From positions 744,001 to 808,000 of the forward strand of contig NZ_LR215979.1 in assembly GCF_900683735.1 (NCBI RefSeq): 64,000 nt of DNA. The letters are read 5' to 3'. Under the pieces are notes generated by a model. The model worked only from the letters and a program-made list of their open reading frames with translations. It made no database searches and was not told where the DNA came from. The number at the start of each line of letters is the position of its first letter. The stretch's first letter is position 1. Of the stretch, positions 56,725-64,000 are shown piece after piece. The position numbers were made by a program, and so were the translations under genes. Origin of the DNA: Fusobacterium ulcerans ATCC 49185. Lineage in GTDB: Bacteria; Fusobacteriota; Fusobacteriia; Fusobacteriales; Fusobacteriaceae.

Positions 56725-57837
56725 ATGGTAAAGGAAAACAGATTGGTACAAACTTTTATTGATATGGCAAGTATTTCATCACCATCATTAAAAGAAAGAG
56801 AAGTTGGAGATTACTTACTAAAAGTATTAAAAGAACTTGGAATGGAAGCTTATGAAGACAATGCTGGACAGGTTCATAGTGGAAACTGTGGAAATATTAT
56901 AGGAGTATTGAAAGCACCAGGAAAGAAAAAAGTTCTATTTAGTGCTCATATGGATACTGTGCTTCCTTGCGATAAAGTTACACCAATCATTAAAGACGGA
57001 GTCATCACAAGTGATGGGACATCTGTTCTTGGCGGAGATGATAAAGGTGGAATAGCTGCAATCCTTGAAATGATCAATGTAATAAAAGAAAATAATCTGG
57101 ATCATCCAGAAATCATAGTTGTATTTTCAATAGCAGAAGAAATAGGATTACGTGGAGCGAGAGTTTTTGATATAGAAAAGTATTCACCAGATTATTCATT
57201 TATTCTTGATTCAAGTGGAAAACCAGGAGTAGCAATTATACAGGCTCCATATTCAGCAAAAGGTGAAATGAAAATAATTGGAAAACCAGCACATGCAGGA
57301 ATATCTCCTGAAAATGGAATAAATGCATTAACTGTAGCTTCTCATGCTATAACTAAAATAAGACTTGGAAGAATAGATAGTGAAACAACTTCTAACATAG
57401 GTATAGTGAGAGGAGGAGAAGCCGTTAATATAGTAATGCCTGAGCTTTCTATAATGTATGAGGCAAGAAGTTTCCAAGGAGAAAAATTAGATAACCTTTT
57501 AAAAGAAACTAATGATATATTTGAAGCAACAGCTAAAGAATTTGGAGCAGAATTTATTAATGATGTTAAAAAAGGGTATGATGGATTCACATTAGATTCT
57601 GAGTCAGAAATATTAAAATATTTTGCTAAGGCCTGTGCAAATGTTGGATTAGAATGTACACAAAAATCTTCTGGGGGAGGAAGTGATGCTAATGTCTATA
57701 ATGCTAAAGGATTTACAGCTGTAAATCTTGCAGTAGGAATGAGCAAAGTTCATACTAAAGAAGAGTTTATTGAAATCAAAGATATGGTAGATACAGCAAA
57801 ATTAATTCTTGAAGTTTCAAAGGAATTGTCTAAATGA
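56725..57837 (+). CDS. M20 family peptidase, peptidase T-like
   Basis: A 370-residue PepT-like aminopeptidase (COG2195), parallel to the gene at 31171-32289. Metal motifs: FSAHMDTVLPCD, LGGDDKGGIAAILEM, FSIAEEIGLRGA, FILDSSGKPG and a late GGGSDANVYNAKG. The lid begins near HAGISPENGINAL. It begins a run of overlapping genes for the cell wall and DNA repair; the ATGA overlap with mreC links it to that transcript. AGGAGGAA site. Confidence 0.9.
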   Translation: MVKENRLVQTFIDMASISSPSLKEREVGDYLLKVLKELGMEAYEDNAGQVHSGNCGNIIGVLKAPGKKKVLFSAHMDTVLPCDKVTPIIKDGVITSDGTSVLGGDDKGGIAAILEMINVIKENNLDHPEIIVVFSIAEEIGLRGARVFDIEKYSPDYSFILDSSGKPGVAIIQAPYSAKGEMKIIGKPAHAGISPENGINALTVASHAITKIRLGRIDSETTSNIGIVRGGEAVNIVMPELSIMYEARSFQGEKLDNLLKETNDIFEATAKEFGAEFINDVKKGYDGFTLDSESEILKYFAKACANVGLECTQKSSGGGSDANVYNAKGFTAVNLAVGMSKVHTKEEFIEIKDMVDTAKLILEVSKELSK

Positions 57838-58652
57838 TAAGAAAAGATAAGTCCTCTAACAAGAAGAATAAAATATTGTTTTTGTTTATAGGGATTATAC
57901 TGCTCCTCTTTTTCTTTAGAGGAGCTCTTAATCATATTATAGATGGAGTAGGATATCTTTTTTTTCCAGTTCAGAAATCCATCTATAATACTGGAAATTA
58001 CTTAAAAGAAACTTCCTATGCTGTTACAGAATATAAACATATTTTAGAAGAAAATAAGAGGCTGAAAACTGAAAATGTAAAATTGGATATGGTTATGGAA
58101 TTTAACGTTACTCTTGTAGAAGAAAATGATAGACTGAAAAAACTTTTAGAAATGAAAGAAGAAAGTCAAAAAGATTTAAGAGTAGCAAGAGTTAACTTCA
58201 GAACACCAAGTAATCTTTATGAAAGATTCTATATAGATTTAGGAAAAAATGATGGAATGGTAAAAGATATGATTGTACTTTCTGGTAAAAATCTAATAGG
58301 AAAAATAGGAAAAGTTTATGATGATTACTCAATGGTAGATATGGTGACTGGAGAGAATTTTAATATAAGTGCTTTAACTGAAAATAATATGCTTGGAATA
58401 GCTAAAGGTAGTAACGAAGGCAATGGTGAGCTTTATTTTGAACCAAATACTTTTGAAAACACTATAAAATCAGGAGAAAAAGTATATACTTCTGGGATCA
58501 GTGATATATATCCAAAAGGATTATATATTGGTTATATCTCAGATATAAATGAGGATGAAAGTGAGATATTCAGAAGTATTAAAATAAAAACTGATATAGA
58601 TGTATTGAATCTTAATGAGGTTTTGGTCATTATACCAAAGGAGAAAGAATGA
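57834..58652 (+). CDS. mreC: Rod shape-determining protein MreC
   Basis: A 272-residue bitopic protein: one N-terminal span (residues ~14-32), a periplasmic coiled-coil (residues ~65-110, ILEENKRLKTENVKL) and a C-terminal beta domain (FRTPSNLYERFYIDLGKNDGMVKDMIVL, then VYTSGISDIYPKGLYIGYI). It links MreB filaments to the elongation machinery, consistent with a rod or spindle shape. mreB is not in this window. ATGA overlaps on both sides indicate coupling. Confidence 0.93.
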   Translation: MIRKDKSSNKKNKILFLFIGIILLLFFFRGALNHIIDGVGYLFFPVQKSIYNTGNYLKETSYAVTEYKHILEENKRLKTENVKLDMVMEFNVTLVEENDRLKKLLEMKEESQKDLRVARVNFRTPSNLYERFYIDLGKNDGMVKDMIVLSGKNLIGKIGKVYDDYSMVDMVTGENFNISALTENNMLGIAKGSNEGNGELYFEPNTFENTIKSGEKVYTSGISDIYPKGLYIGYISDINEDESEIFRSIKIKTDIDVLNLNEVLVIIPKEKE

Positions 58653-59212
58653 AAAAATGGATATTAACATGTTTTCTTTTGATATTTTTTACAGCTTTTT
58701 CTTCAGAGAAAAGAATTTTAGATATTAAAAAATTAGCCTTTTTTACTAAGGAAACTTTGGTAGTGAATGGGAAAGAGAGAGAAACTAGATATAATGTAAA
58801 ATTTCAAGTTCCAGATAAAATAAGGAAAGAAATAACATTTCCTGAAATGAATAAAGGAGAACTTTATATTTATAATGGAAATGAAAAAACAATATATCTT
58901 CCTATTTTCCAACAAATTACTCATGAAAAAATAAGTAGTGATGAAAATAGAATAATAGAAGTAATAAATTATATTTTTGAAAAAGAAAAAAAAGATATCA
59001 ATTTTAGAAAAAAGTATTATAATAGTGAGATAAAGGAAATCTCTCTTGAAGATGGAGTGACAATAAAATTTAATAAATTTACAAAAATAGATGGGTATCT
59101 TCTTCCAATATCTTTTGAACTCTTTGATAATGAAATTAAAATTGGAGTTATCAATATAGAAAATTATCAAATTAATCCTGAATTTGATGGGAAGGAATTT
59201 GTGCTGGAATAA
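58649..59212 (+). CDS. Outer-membrane lipoprotein-sorting-like periplasmic protein (LolA-like)
   Basis: A 187-residue protein with a signal peptide (residues 1-18, MKKWILTCFLLIFFTAFS) and a strand-rich body. The pattern of KIRKEITFPEMNKGELYIYNGNEKTIYLP followed by a long strand region resembles LolA/LolB and DUF4292-like carriers, which shuttle lipoproteins to the outer membrane. The assignment rests on fold-type pattern and signal peptide; no diagnostic residue is fixed. It overlaps mreC by ATGA and recO by one base. Confidence 0.6.
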   Translation: MKKWILTCFLLIFFTAFSSEKRILDIKKLAFFTKETLVVNGKERETRYNVKFQVPDKIRKEITFPEMNKGELYIYNGNEKTIYLPIFQQITHEKISSDENRIIEVINYIFEKEKKDINFRKKYYNSEIKEISLEDGVTIKFNKFTKIDGYLLPISFELFDNEIKIGVINIENYQINPEFDGKEFVLE

Positions 59213-59925
59213 TGAAATTCTTTGATAGTAATGGAATAGTCATAAATAAAAAGGATTTTGGAGAAGCAGATAGATATATAACTATTTTTACAGAAACTTT
59301 TGGAAAGGTAAATGTCCTTGTGAAAGGAATAAGAAAAAGCAAGAAAAGAGAACAAAGTTCAACTGATATACTTGCTTTGACTAAATTTACTTTTTATAAA
59401 AAAGGAGAGAATTTTATACTTTCTAATTTAACTACAATTGATTCATTTAGTGAAATAAAAGAAAATATAGATGTATTGGGGATCGGATTATATATAACAT
59501 CTATACTGAATTCTATTCTTGTAGATAATAATAGAAAAAAAGAGTTGTTTTCACTTACTTTAAAAAGTTTGAACTTTTTAAAAAGCAGTAATGATGAAAG
59601 AAAAAACTATATATTAACAGCTTTTTATCTTTTCAAAGTGATCAAAGATGAAGGACTGGGATTTTCAGCTGGGGAAGGATGCTGTTTTTCTTTTGAAAGA
59701 AGTACTTTTTTATTAGAGGGAACAGAAGTTTTTTTTAAAGTATCTCTTAAAGAAAAAGAGATAGTAGAAAAATTTTTAAATGAAAAAGTAAAAAGTATAA
59801 TTGAAGAAGAATACAGTATTAAGGAAATAAAAAATATAATTTTCCTTTTTGAAAGATACCTAAACTTTCATTTAGGAATAGAGCTAAAATTAAAAAATTA
59901 TTTAATGGGGGTAGAGAATGATTAA
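59212..59925 (+). CDS. recO: DNA repair protein RecO
   Basis: A 237-residue protein with the RecO N-terminal OB fold (IVINKKDFGEADRYITIFTETFGKVNVLVKGIRKSK) and a C-terminal helical part. A DEGLGFSAGEGCCFSF segment contains a CC pair; many RecO proteins carry a CX2C zinc site here, but only part of it is evident. RecO loads RecA at gaps with RecR. Start codon overlaps the upstream stop (TAATG). Confidence 0.9.
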   Translation: MKFFDSNGIVINKKDFGEADRYITIFTETFGKVNVLVKGIRKSKKREQSSTDILALTKFTFYKKGENFILSNLTTIDSFSEIKENIDVLGIGLYITSILNSILVDNNRKKELFSLTLKSLNFLKSSNDERKNYILTAFYLFKVIKDEGLGFSAGEGCCFSFERSTFLLEGTEVFFKVSLKEKEIVEKFLNEKVKSIIEEEYSIKEIKNIIFLFERYLNFHLGIELKLKNYLMGVEND

Positions 59926-60391
59926 TATAGTAAAGATCACTGATTATATGTCAGAAGATTTAATATCTCTTAATCTAAAATCAAAAAACAAAGAGGATGT
60001 TTTAATGGAACTTGCAGAGCTTATTGGAGCATGCCCTAATGTGAATAATACAGGAAATGCTATATACAAAGCATTAGTAGAGAGAGAAAAATTAGGTAGT
60101 ACAGGAATTGGAAAAGGAGTAGCTATTCCCCATGCTAAAACTGATGCAGCTGAGAGATTAACAATAGCATTTGGTATAAGTAATGAAAAAATAGATTTTA
60201 AAGCTTTAGATAATGAAAATGTAAACCTGTTTTTTGTGTTTGCTTCACCTATCAAAGACAGCCAAGTATATTTAAAAGTCTTAGCAAGAATATCAAGGTT
60301 AATAAGAGAAGAAAGCTTTAGGAATGAACTACTTGCATGCAAAACTCCTAAAGAGGTTTTAGAGTGTATAAACAATAAAGAATCAATATAG
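59918..60391 (+). CDS. PTS EIIA-2 domain protein (PtsN-like)
   Basis: A 157-residue EIIA of the fructose/mannitol family. The phosphoryl-accepting His is in GVAIPHAKTDA (residue ~71), with EREKLGSTGIGKG before it. It is a stand-alone domain with no sugar EIIBC near, so a regulatory PtsN-like role is more likely than transport. It overlaps recO by 8 bases and precedes nrdR by 9. Confidence 0.85.
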   Translation: MINIVKITDYMSEDLISLNLKSKNKEDVLMELAELIGACPNVNNTGNAIYKALVEREKLGSTGIGKGVAIPHAKTDAAERLTIAFGISNEKIDFKALDNENVNLFFVFASPIKDSQVYLKVLARISRLIREESFRNELLACKTPKEVLECINNKESI

Positions 60392-60400
60392 GTGATAAAA

Positions 60401-60868
60401 ATGAAATGTCCATTTTGTAATTCTGAAGATACAAAGGTAGTAGATAGCCGTTCTTTTATGGATGGATATTCAATTAAAAGACGTCGTGAGTGTATAAAAT
60501 GTGAAAAGAGATTCACTACTTTTGAAAAAGTAGAAGAAACTCCTTTATACATAGTGAAAAAGGATAAAAGAAGAGATAGATATGATAGAAATAAGCTTAT
60601 GAGAGGACTTGTAGCAGCTACTGTCAAAAGAAATATAAGCAGAGAGAGTCTTGAAACTTTTGTTCTTGAAATAGAAAAAACTATCCAAAATTCACTGAGA
60701 GGAGAGATTACAACTCAAGAATTAGGAGAAATGGTAATGGAAAGATTGAAAAGTATAGATCAAGTAGCATATGTAAGGTTTGCTTCAGTTTATAAAGAAT
60801 TTAATGATATAAAATCTTTCATAGAAATAGTAGAAGATATAAATAAAGATAATAATAAAAAAGATTAG
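60401..60868 (+). CDS. nrdR: Transcriptional repressor NrdR
   Basis: A 155-residue repressor of ribonucleotide reductase genes. A zinc ribbon (CPFCNSED, then CIKC) occupies residues ~3-34 and an ATP-cone follows (residues ~49-139), which senses dATP. The natural start is the ATG at 60401, giving MKCPFC as in orthologues; the GTG at 60392 is rejected. NrdR boxes are not visible near this gene, so targets lie elsewhere. Confidence 0.95.
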   Translation: MKCPFCNSEDTKVVDSRSFMDGYSIKRRRECIKCEKRFTTFEKVEETPLYIVKKDKRRDRYDRNKLMRGLVAATVKRNISRESLETFVLEIEKTIQNSLRGEITTQELGEMVMERLKSIDQVAYVRFASVYKEFNDIKSFIEIVEDINKDNNKKD

Positions 60869-60882
60869 AAGCAGGTGAAATG

Positions 60883-61815
60883 ATGAGAATACTTTTTATG
60901 GGAACTCCTGAATTTGCAGTTCCTTGTTTTGATGTATTAAACTCAGAATATGAGATAATAGGTGCTTTTACAAAAGTAGATAAACCAAATATGAGAGGGA
61001 AGAAAATAAAATTTACTCCAGTAAAAGAATATGCTTTAGAGCATAATATACCTGTGTATCAGCCAAATAGCTTAAAAATTGAGGAAACTCAAAATGTCAT
61101 AAAAGAATTGAATCCAGATTTAATTGTGGTAGTAGCTTATGGAAAGATACTTCCTAAAGAGATAATAGATATGCCAAAATATGGAGTAATAAATGTTCAT
61201 TCATCTCTTCTTCCAAAATATAGAGGAGCAGCACCTATAAATGCAGCTTTAATACATGGAGAAAAGGAATCAGGAGTAACTATAATGTATATTGCTGAAG
61301 AACTTGATGCAGGAGATATGATACTTAGTGTTTCAACTGAAATAAAAGATGAAGATAATTTTCTAACTCTCCATGACAGATTGAAAGACTTGGGAGCAAA
61401 AGCTCTTTTAAAAGCAGTAAAACTTATAGAAAAAGAAGAAGCACCAAGAATATCCCAAAATCATTCTGAGGCAACTTTTGTAAAACCTTTCAAAAAAGAA
61501 GATTGTAAAATAGATTGGAATAAAAGTGAAAGAGAGATATTTAACTTTGTGAGAGGAATGAATCCTTTTCCAAGTGCTTATACAACTTTAGATGATAAAA
61601 TATTTAAAATATATGGTGTGAAAGAAAATTTTAGAAATTATGAAGAAGGAACAGTTGGAGAGATAGTAGACATAAAAAAAGGGGCAGGTGTCATTGTGAA
61701 AACTGGTAATGGAAGTGTTATATTGACAGAAGTAAAACCTGAAAATAAAAAACTTCTGAATGGAACAGATATCATAAATGGGAATGTACTAAAAAAAGGT
61801 GATAAACTAAATTAA
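60883..61815 (+). CDS. fmt: Methionyl-tRNA formyltransferase
   Basis: A 310-residue enzyme that formylates initiator Met-tRNA using 10-formyl-THF. Motifs: MRILFMGTPEFAVP, PKYGVINVHSSLLPKYRGAAP with the catalytic His and the SLLP loop, and LDAGDMI. The C-terminal OB domain binds tRNA. AGGTG 5 bases upstream favours the second ATG at 60883, which matches orthologues. folD, which supplies the cofactor, follows. Confidence 0.95.
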   Translation: MRILFMGTPEFAVPCFDVLNSEYEIIGAFTKVDKPNMRGKKIKFTPVKEYALEHNIPVYQPNSLKIEETQNVIKELNPDLIVVVAYGKILPKEIIDMPKYGVINVHSSLLPKYRGAAPINAALIHGEKESGVTIMYIAEELDAGDMILSVSTEIKDEDNFLTLHDRLKDLGAKALLKAVKLIEKEEAPRISQNHSEATFVKPFKKEDCKIDWNKSEREIFNFVRGMNPFPSAYTTLDDKIFKIYGVKENFRNYEEGTVGEIVDIKKGAGVIVKTGNGSVILTEVKPENKKLLNGTDIINGNVLKKGDKLN

Positions 61816-61838
61816 CTGTGCAGCTGGAAGGAGAAACT

Positions 61839-62687
61839 ATGATATTAGATGGAAAAAATATGTCTTCTCAGGTAAAAGAAGAGCTTAAAAAAGAACTATT
61901 AGAAATAAAAAATAAAACTGGACTTGTACCAGGATTTGCAATAGTTATGGTTGGAGAAAATCCGGCATCAAAAATATATGTAAATTCTAAAATAAAGGGT
62001 TGTAAAGAAATAGGGATAGAATGTTTTCCACATTTTCTTCCAGAAGATGTCAGTGAAGAAAAACTATTGGAAACAATAGATGAACTAAATAAAGATGACA
62101 AGGTAGATGGGATGCTTGTACAGCTTCCTCTTCCAAAACATATAGATGAAAATAAAGTTATACAAAAAATTGCTTTAAAAAAAGATGTAGATGGGTTTAA
62201 ACCTGAAAATCTAGGATTACTTTTTTTAGGAAATAAAACTTCATTAAAACCTTGTACCCCATTAGGAATAATGGAATTATTGAAAAAGTATTCAATAGAA
62301 CTTCAAGGAAAAGATGTTACAATTATTGGAAGAAGCAATATAGTAGGGAAACCTATGGCAGGGTTCTTTATAAATGCAGGAGCAACAGTTACAGTATGTA
62401 ATAGTAAAACTAAGAATTTAAAAGAAAAAACCAAAAATGCAGATATATTAGTAGTAGCTATTGGTGTTGCAAAATATATTACTGAAGATATGGTGAAAGA
62501 TGGAGCAGTGATTATAGATGTAGGAATAAATAGAACAGAAGAAGGACTTTTTGGAGATATAGATTTTGAAGGAGTTTCAAAAAAAGCTTCCTATATAACT
62601 CCAGTTCCAGGTGGAGTAGGACCAATGACTGTTGCTATGCTTTTTCATAATACTGTGCAGGCTTTTAAAAATAATAGAAAAATATAA
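61839..62687 (+). CDS. folD: Methylenetetrahydrofolate dehydrogenase/cyclohydrolase FolD
   Basis: A 282-residue bifunctional enzyme making 10-formyl-THF. Motifs: VGENPASKIYVNSKIKGC with the catalytic Lys, DGMLVQLPLPKHID, KDVDGFKPENLG, GRSNIVGKPMAGFF and TPVPGGVGPMTVAMLFHNT. GGAAGGAG selects the ATG at 61839; the upstream GTG at 61818 has no site. It lies directly after fmt, and its product formyl-THF is the fmt substrate. Confidence 0.97.
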   Translation: MILDGKNMSSQVKEELKKELLEIKNKTGLVPGFAIVMVGENPASKIYVNSKIKGCKEIGIECFPHFLPEDVSEEKLLETIDELNKDDKVDGMLVQLPLPKHIDENKVIQKIALKKDVDGFKPENLGLLFLGNKTSLKPCTPLGIMELLKKYSIELQGKDVTIIGRSNIVGKPMAGFFINAGATVTVCNSKTKNLKEKTKNADILVVAIGVAKYITEDMVKDGAVIIDVGINRTEEGLFGDIDFEGVSKKASYITPVPGGVGPMTVAMLFHNTVQAFKNNRKI

Positions 62688-62718
62688 ATATATTTAAGGA
62701 TATGGAGGGAAAAGATAG

Positions 62719-63168
62719 ATGAACGAAAAAGAAAAAAGAGAATATTACATAGTTGATAAAAGAATACTGCCAAACTCTATTCAAAGTGTAATCAAAGTTA
62801 ATGATTTAGTACAACACAGTAAAATCTCAAAATATGAAGCAATAAAAAAAGTAGGAATAAGCAGAAGTACATATTATAAATACAAAGATTTTATTAAACC
62901 TTTTTTTGAAAGTGGAAAAGATAAAGTATTTAGTATCCATATGTCACTTGTGGATAAACCAGGAATTCTTGCAAAGGTTTTAGAAATAATAGCTACAGAA
63001 GATATGAATATACTTACAATAATACAAAATATTGCAATTGATGGAATAGCTAAATCAACTATTTCACTTCAAACAACTGAAAATGTACTTAGAAAAATAG
63101 AAGGTATGTTAGAAAGAATATCAGAAGTTGATGGAGTGAAAGATTTAAGAATAATAGGAAGCAACTAA
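62719..63168 (+). CDS. ACT domain protein, UPF0735/PheB-like
   Basis: A 149-residue protein: an N-terminal helix-turn-helix-like part (KYEAIKKVGISRSTYYKYKDFIKPFFE) and a C-terminal ACT domain (FSIHMSLVDKPGILAKVLEIIATEDMNIL). UPF0735/PheB members bind amino acids and are linked to phenylalanine and threonine pathway control. GGAGGG site. It lies between folD and accB with short gaps. Confidence 0.85.
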   Translation: MNEKEKREYYIVDKRILPNSIQSVIKVNDLVQHSKISKYEAIKKVGISRSTYYKYKDFIKPFFESGKDKVFSIHMSLVDKPGILAKVLEIIATEDMNILTIIQNIAIDGIAKSTISLQTTENVLRKIEGMLERISEVDGVKDLRIIGSN

Positions 63169-63181
63169 TTTGGAGGAAAAA

Positions 63182-63637
63182 ATGAAAATTGATTTAAAAA
63201 CTATAAAGGATTTAGCAGAAAATATTGATAAGTATAACTTAAATGAAGTAGTTATAGAGAGTGAAGGAGCAAAAGTAACTCTAAAAAAAGAAATTCCAGC
63301 AGCAGTAGAAACAGTTACAGCAGTACAAAGGGCAGCTGTAGTACAAAATGTGGAAACAGCTGCAGTAGAAGAAATTGTAGAAACAACAGTAGAAACAGAA
63401 GAAATGGAAACAATAAATTCTCCAATGGTAGGAACTTTCTATAAATCTTCAGCTCCAGGAAATCCTGCTTTTATAGCAGAAGGACAAACAGTTTCAGCAG
63501 GAGATACATTATGTATAATAGAAGCTATGAAACTTATGAATGAGGTTAAATCACATAAAAATTGTACAATAGTAAAAATTTTAGTGGAAGATGGCCAGCT
63601 TGTTAAGAAAGGTGACAAATTATTTTCTGTAAAATAA
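63182..63637 (+). CDS. accB: Biotin carboxyl carrier protein of acetyl-CoA carboxylase
   Basis: A 151-residue carrier. The biotin lysine lies in EAMKLMNEV near the C-terminus, with INSPMVGTFYKSS opening the barrel and a typical AccB N-terminal helix (LKTIKDLAENIDKY). An Ala/Val/Glu/Thr-rich linker at residues ~42-75 is the flexible swing arm. accC is not in the visible window. A biotin-dependent decarboxylase carrier is an alternative, but the AccB N-terminus argues against it. GGAGGA site. Confidence 0.9.
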   Translation: MKIDLKTIKDLAENIDKYNLNEVVIESEGAKVTLKKEIPAAVETVTAVQRAAVVQNVETAAVEEIVETTVETEEMETINSPMVGTFYKSSAPGNPAFIAEGQTVSAGDTLCIIEAMKLMNEVKSHKNCTIVKILVEDGQLVKKGDKLFSVK

Positions 63638-63666
63638 AGCCAGATTCTTTCTGGTTTTTATTTTTT
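63637..63666 (+). terminator. Terminator after accB
   Basis: AGCCAGA (63638-63644) pairs with TCTGGTT (63650-63656) across a short loop, followed by a T-rich run. One pair is G-T. Confidence 0.8.
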
Positions 63667-63844
63667 TTAAATGAAATTTGACTTTTTTGTGGTATACATA
63701 TATAGTAAAAGGTATTATTTGCAAATCTTCTATAAAATTTATAAAATTCAAATATAAAAAAAGAACTGTATCAGGTGGATATACTGAAGTTATGTTGTTT
63801 TTTGATAAATTATATGGTAAGATTATATCACATGGAGGTGTTCT

Positions 63845-64000
63845 ATGAAAAAAGTTAAAGATGTATATAATAAAAATATAGTTACAATAGGAAAAGATAC
63901 TCACCTTGGAGATATCATTTTTATAATGAAGAATCAAGGGTTTGGAAAGCTCCCAGTAGTAGATGGAGATAAAGTAATTGGAGTAGTAACAAGAGAGGAT
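63845..64000 (+). CDS. CBS domain protein (5' end, cut by window)
   Basis: A start at ATG 63845 with GGAGG 6 bases upstream opens a frame running off the window end. The 52 visible residues (MKKVKDVYNKNIVTIGKD, then GFGKLPVVDGDKVIGVVTRED) are a canonical CBS domain. What follows it is not visible, so the whole protein may be a plain CBS pair protein or a larger fusion. The 207 bases before it hold the accB terminator and AT-rich sequence. Confidence 0.85.
   Translation, partial: MKKVKDVYNKNIVTIGKDTHLGDIIFIMKNQGFGKLPVVDGDKVIGVVTRED

Noticed and set aside
59944-60627. 227-codon frame on the minus strand
   Set aside because: It is antisense to the EIIA and nrdR genes, which have clear family motifs and ribosome sites; the antisense protein has none.
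63620-63937. 105-codon minus-strand frame after accB
   Set aside because: Covers the accB terminator and the CBS gene start; low-complexity, no ribosome site.

Overview
The window is AT-rich DNA with short intergenic gaps and mostly co-directional genes. It mixes diderm envelope genes (tamB, bamA, skp, lpxD, a LolA-like protein) with Firmicutes-like metabolic and phage genes and with amino-acid fermentation genes (tyrosine phenol-lyase, many amino-acid transporters, five M20 peptidases). This fits a Fusobacterium, most likely a DAP-handling, amino-acid-fermenting species such as the varium/ulcerans/mortiferum group. The genus is an inference from gene content; no rRNA or other marker is present. 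I saw no tRNA, rRNA, CRISPR array or insertion sequence.

Region 1 (1-~8500) is the right end of a contractile-tailed (PBSX/XkdQ-T type) prophage. It holds baseplate genes, a tail fibre with its probable assembly protein, a GH24 endolysin and two holin-like proteins, then a terminator and an accessory Hanks-type protein kinase. A gene-poor stretch with tandem and inverted repeats follows and probably contains the chromosomal junction.

Region 2 (8700-20990) starts with a glutamate-racemase-like gene that lacks one of the two catalytic cysteines. A lysine riboswitch with a downstream terminator then leads a co-directional run: spmA-spmB-like transporters, LD-carboxypeptidase, a split ThrE/YjjPB exporter, lysA, an M20D amidohydrolase, a YfcC-type carrier, dapF, a D-cysteine desulfhydrase-like enzyme and a DAACS carrier, closed by a strong terminator. 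Together they look like a lysine-controlled route for taking up or salvaging peptidoglycan-derived diamino acids and converting DAP to lysine. This is the best candidate for an undescribed system in the window.

Region 3 (21000-40200) is catabolism and transport. It holds an AGCS symporter with tyrosine phenol-lyase, a ClC channel, a LysR gene divergent from a split chromate transporter, and an AbgT / DUF5058 / M20 peptide-use operon with its own regulator, promoter and palindromic operator. MarR-MATE and pepT follow.

Region 4 (40200-64000) is housekeeping: ktrB-ktrA, mnmG-rsmG, tamB-bamA-skp-lpxD, serS with an EcfT-like gene, fba, a PepT-like peptidase, mreC-lolA-like-recO-EIIA-nrdR-fmt-folD, an ACT-domain protein, accB, and the start of a CBS-domain protein cut by the window end.
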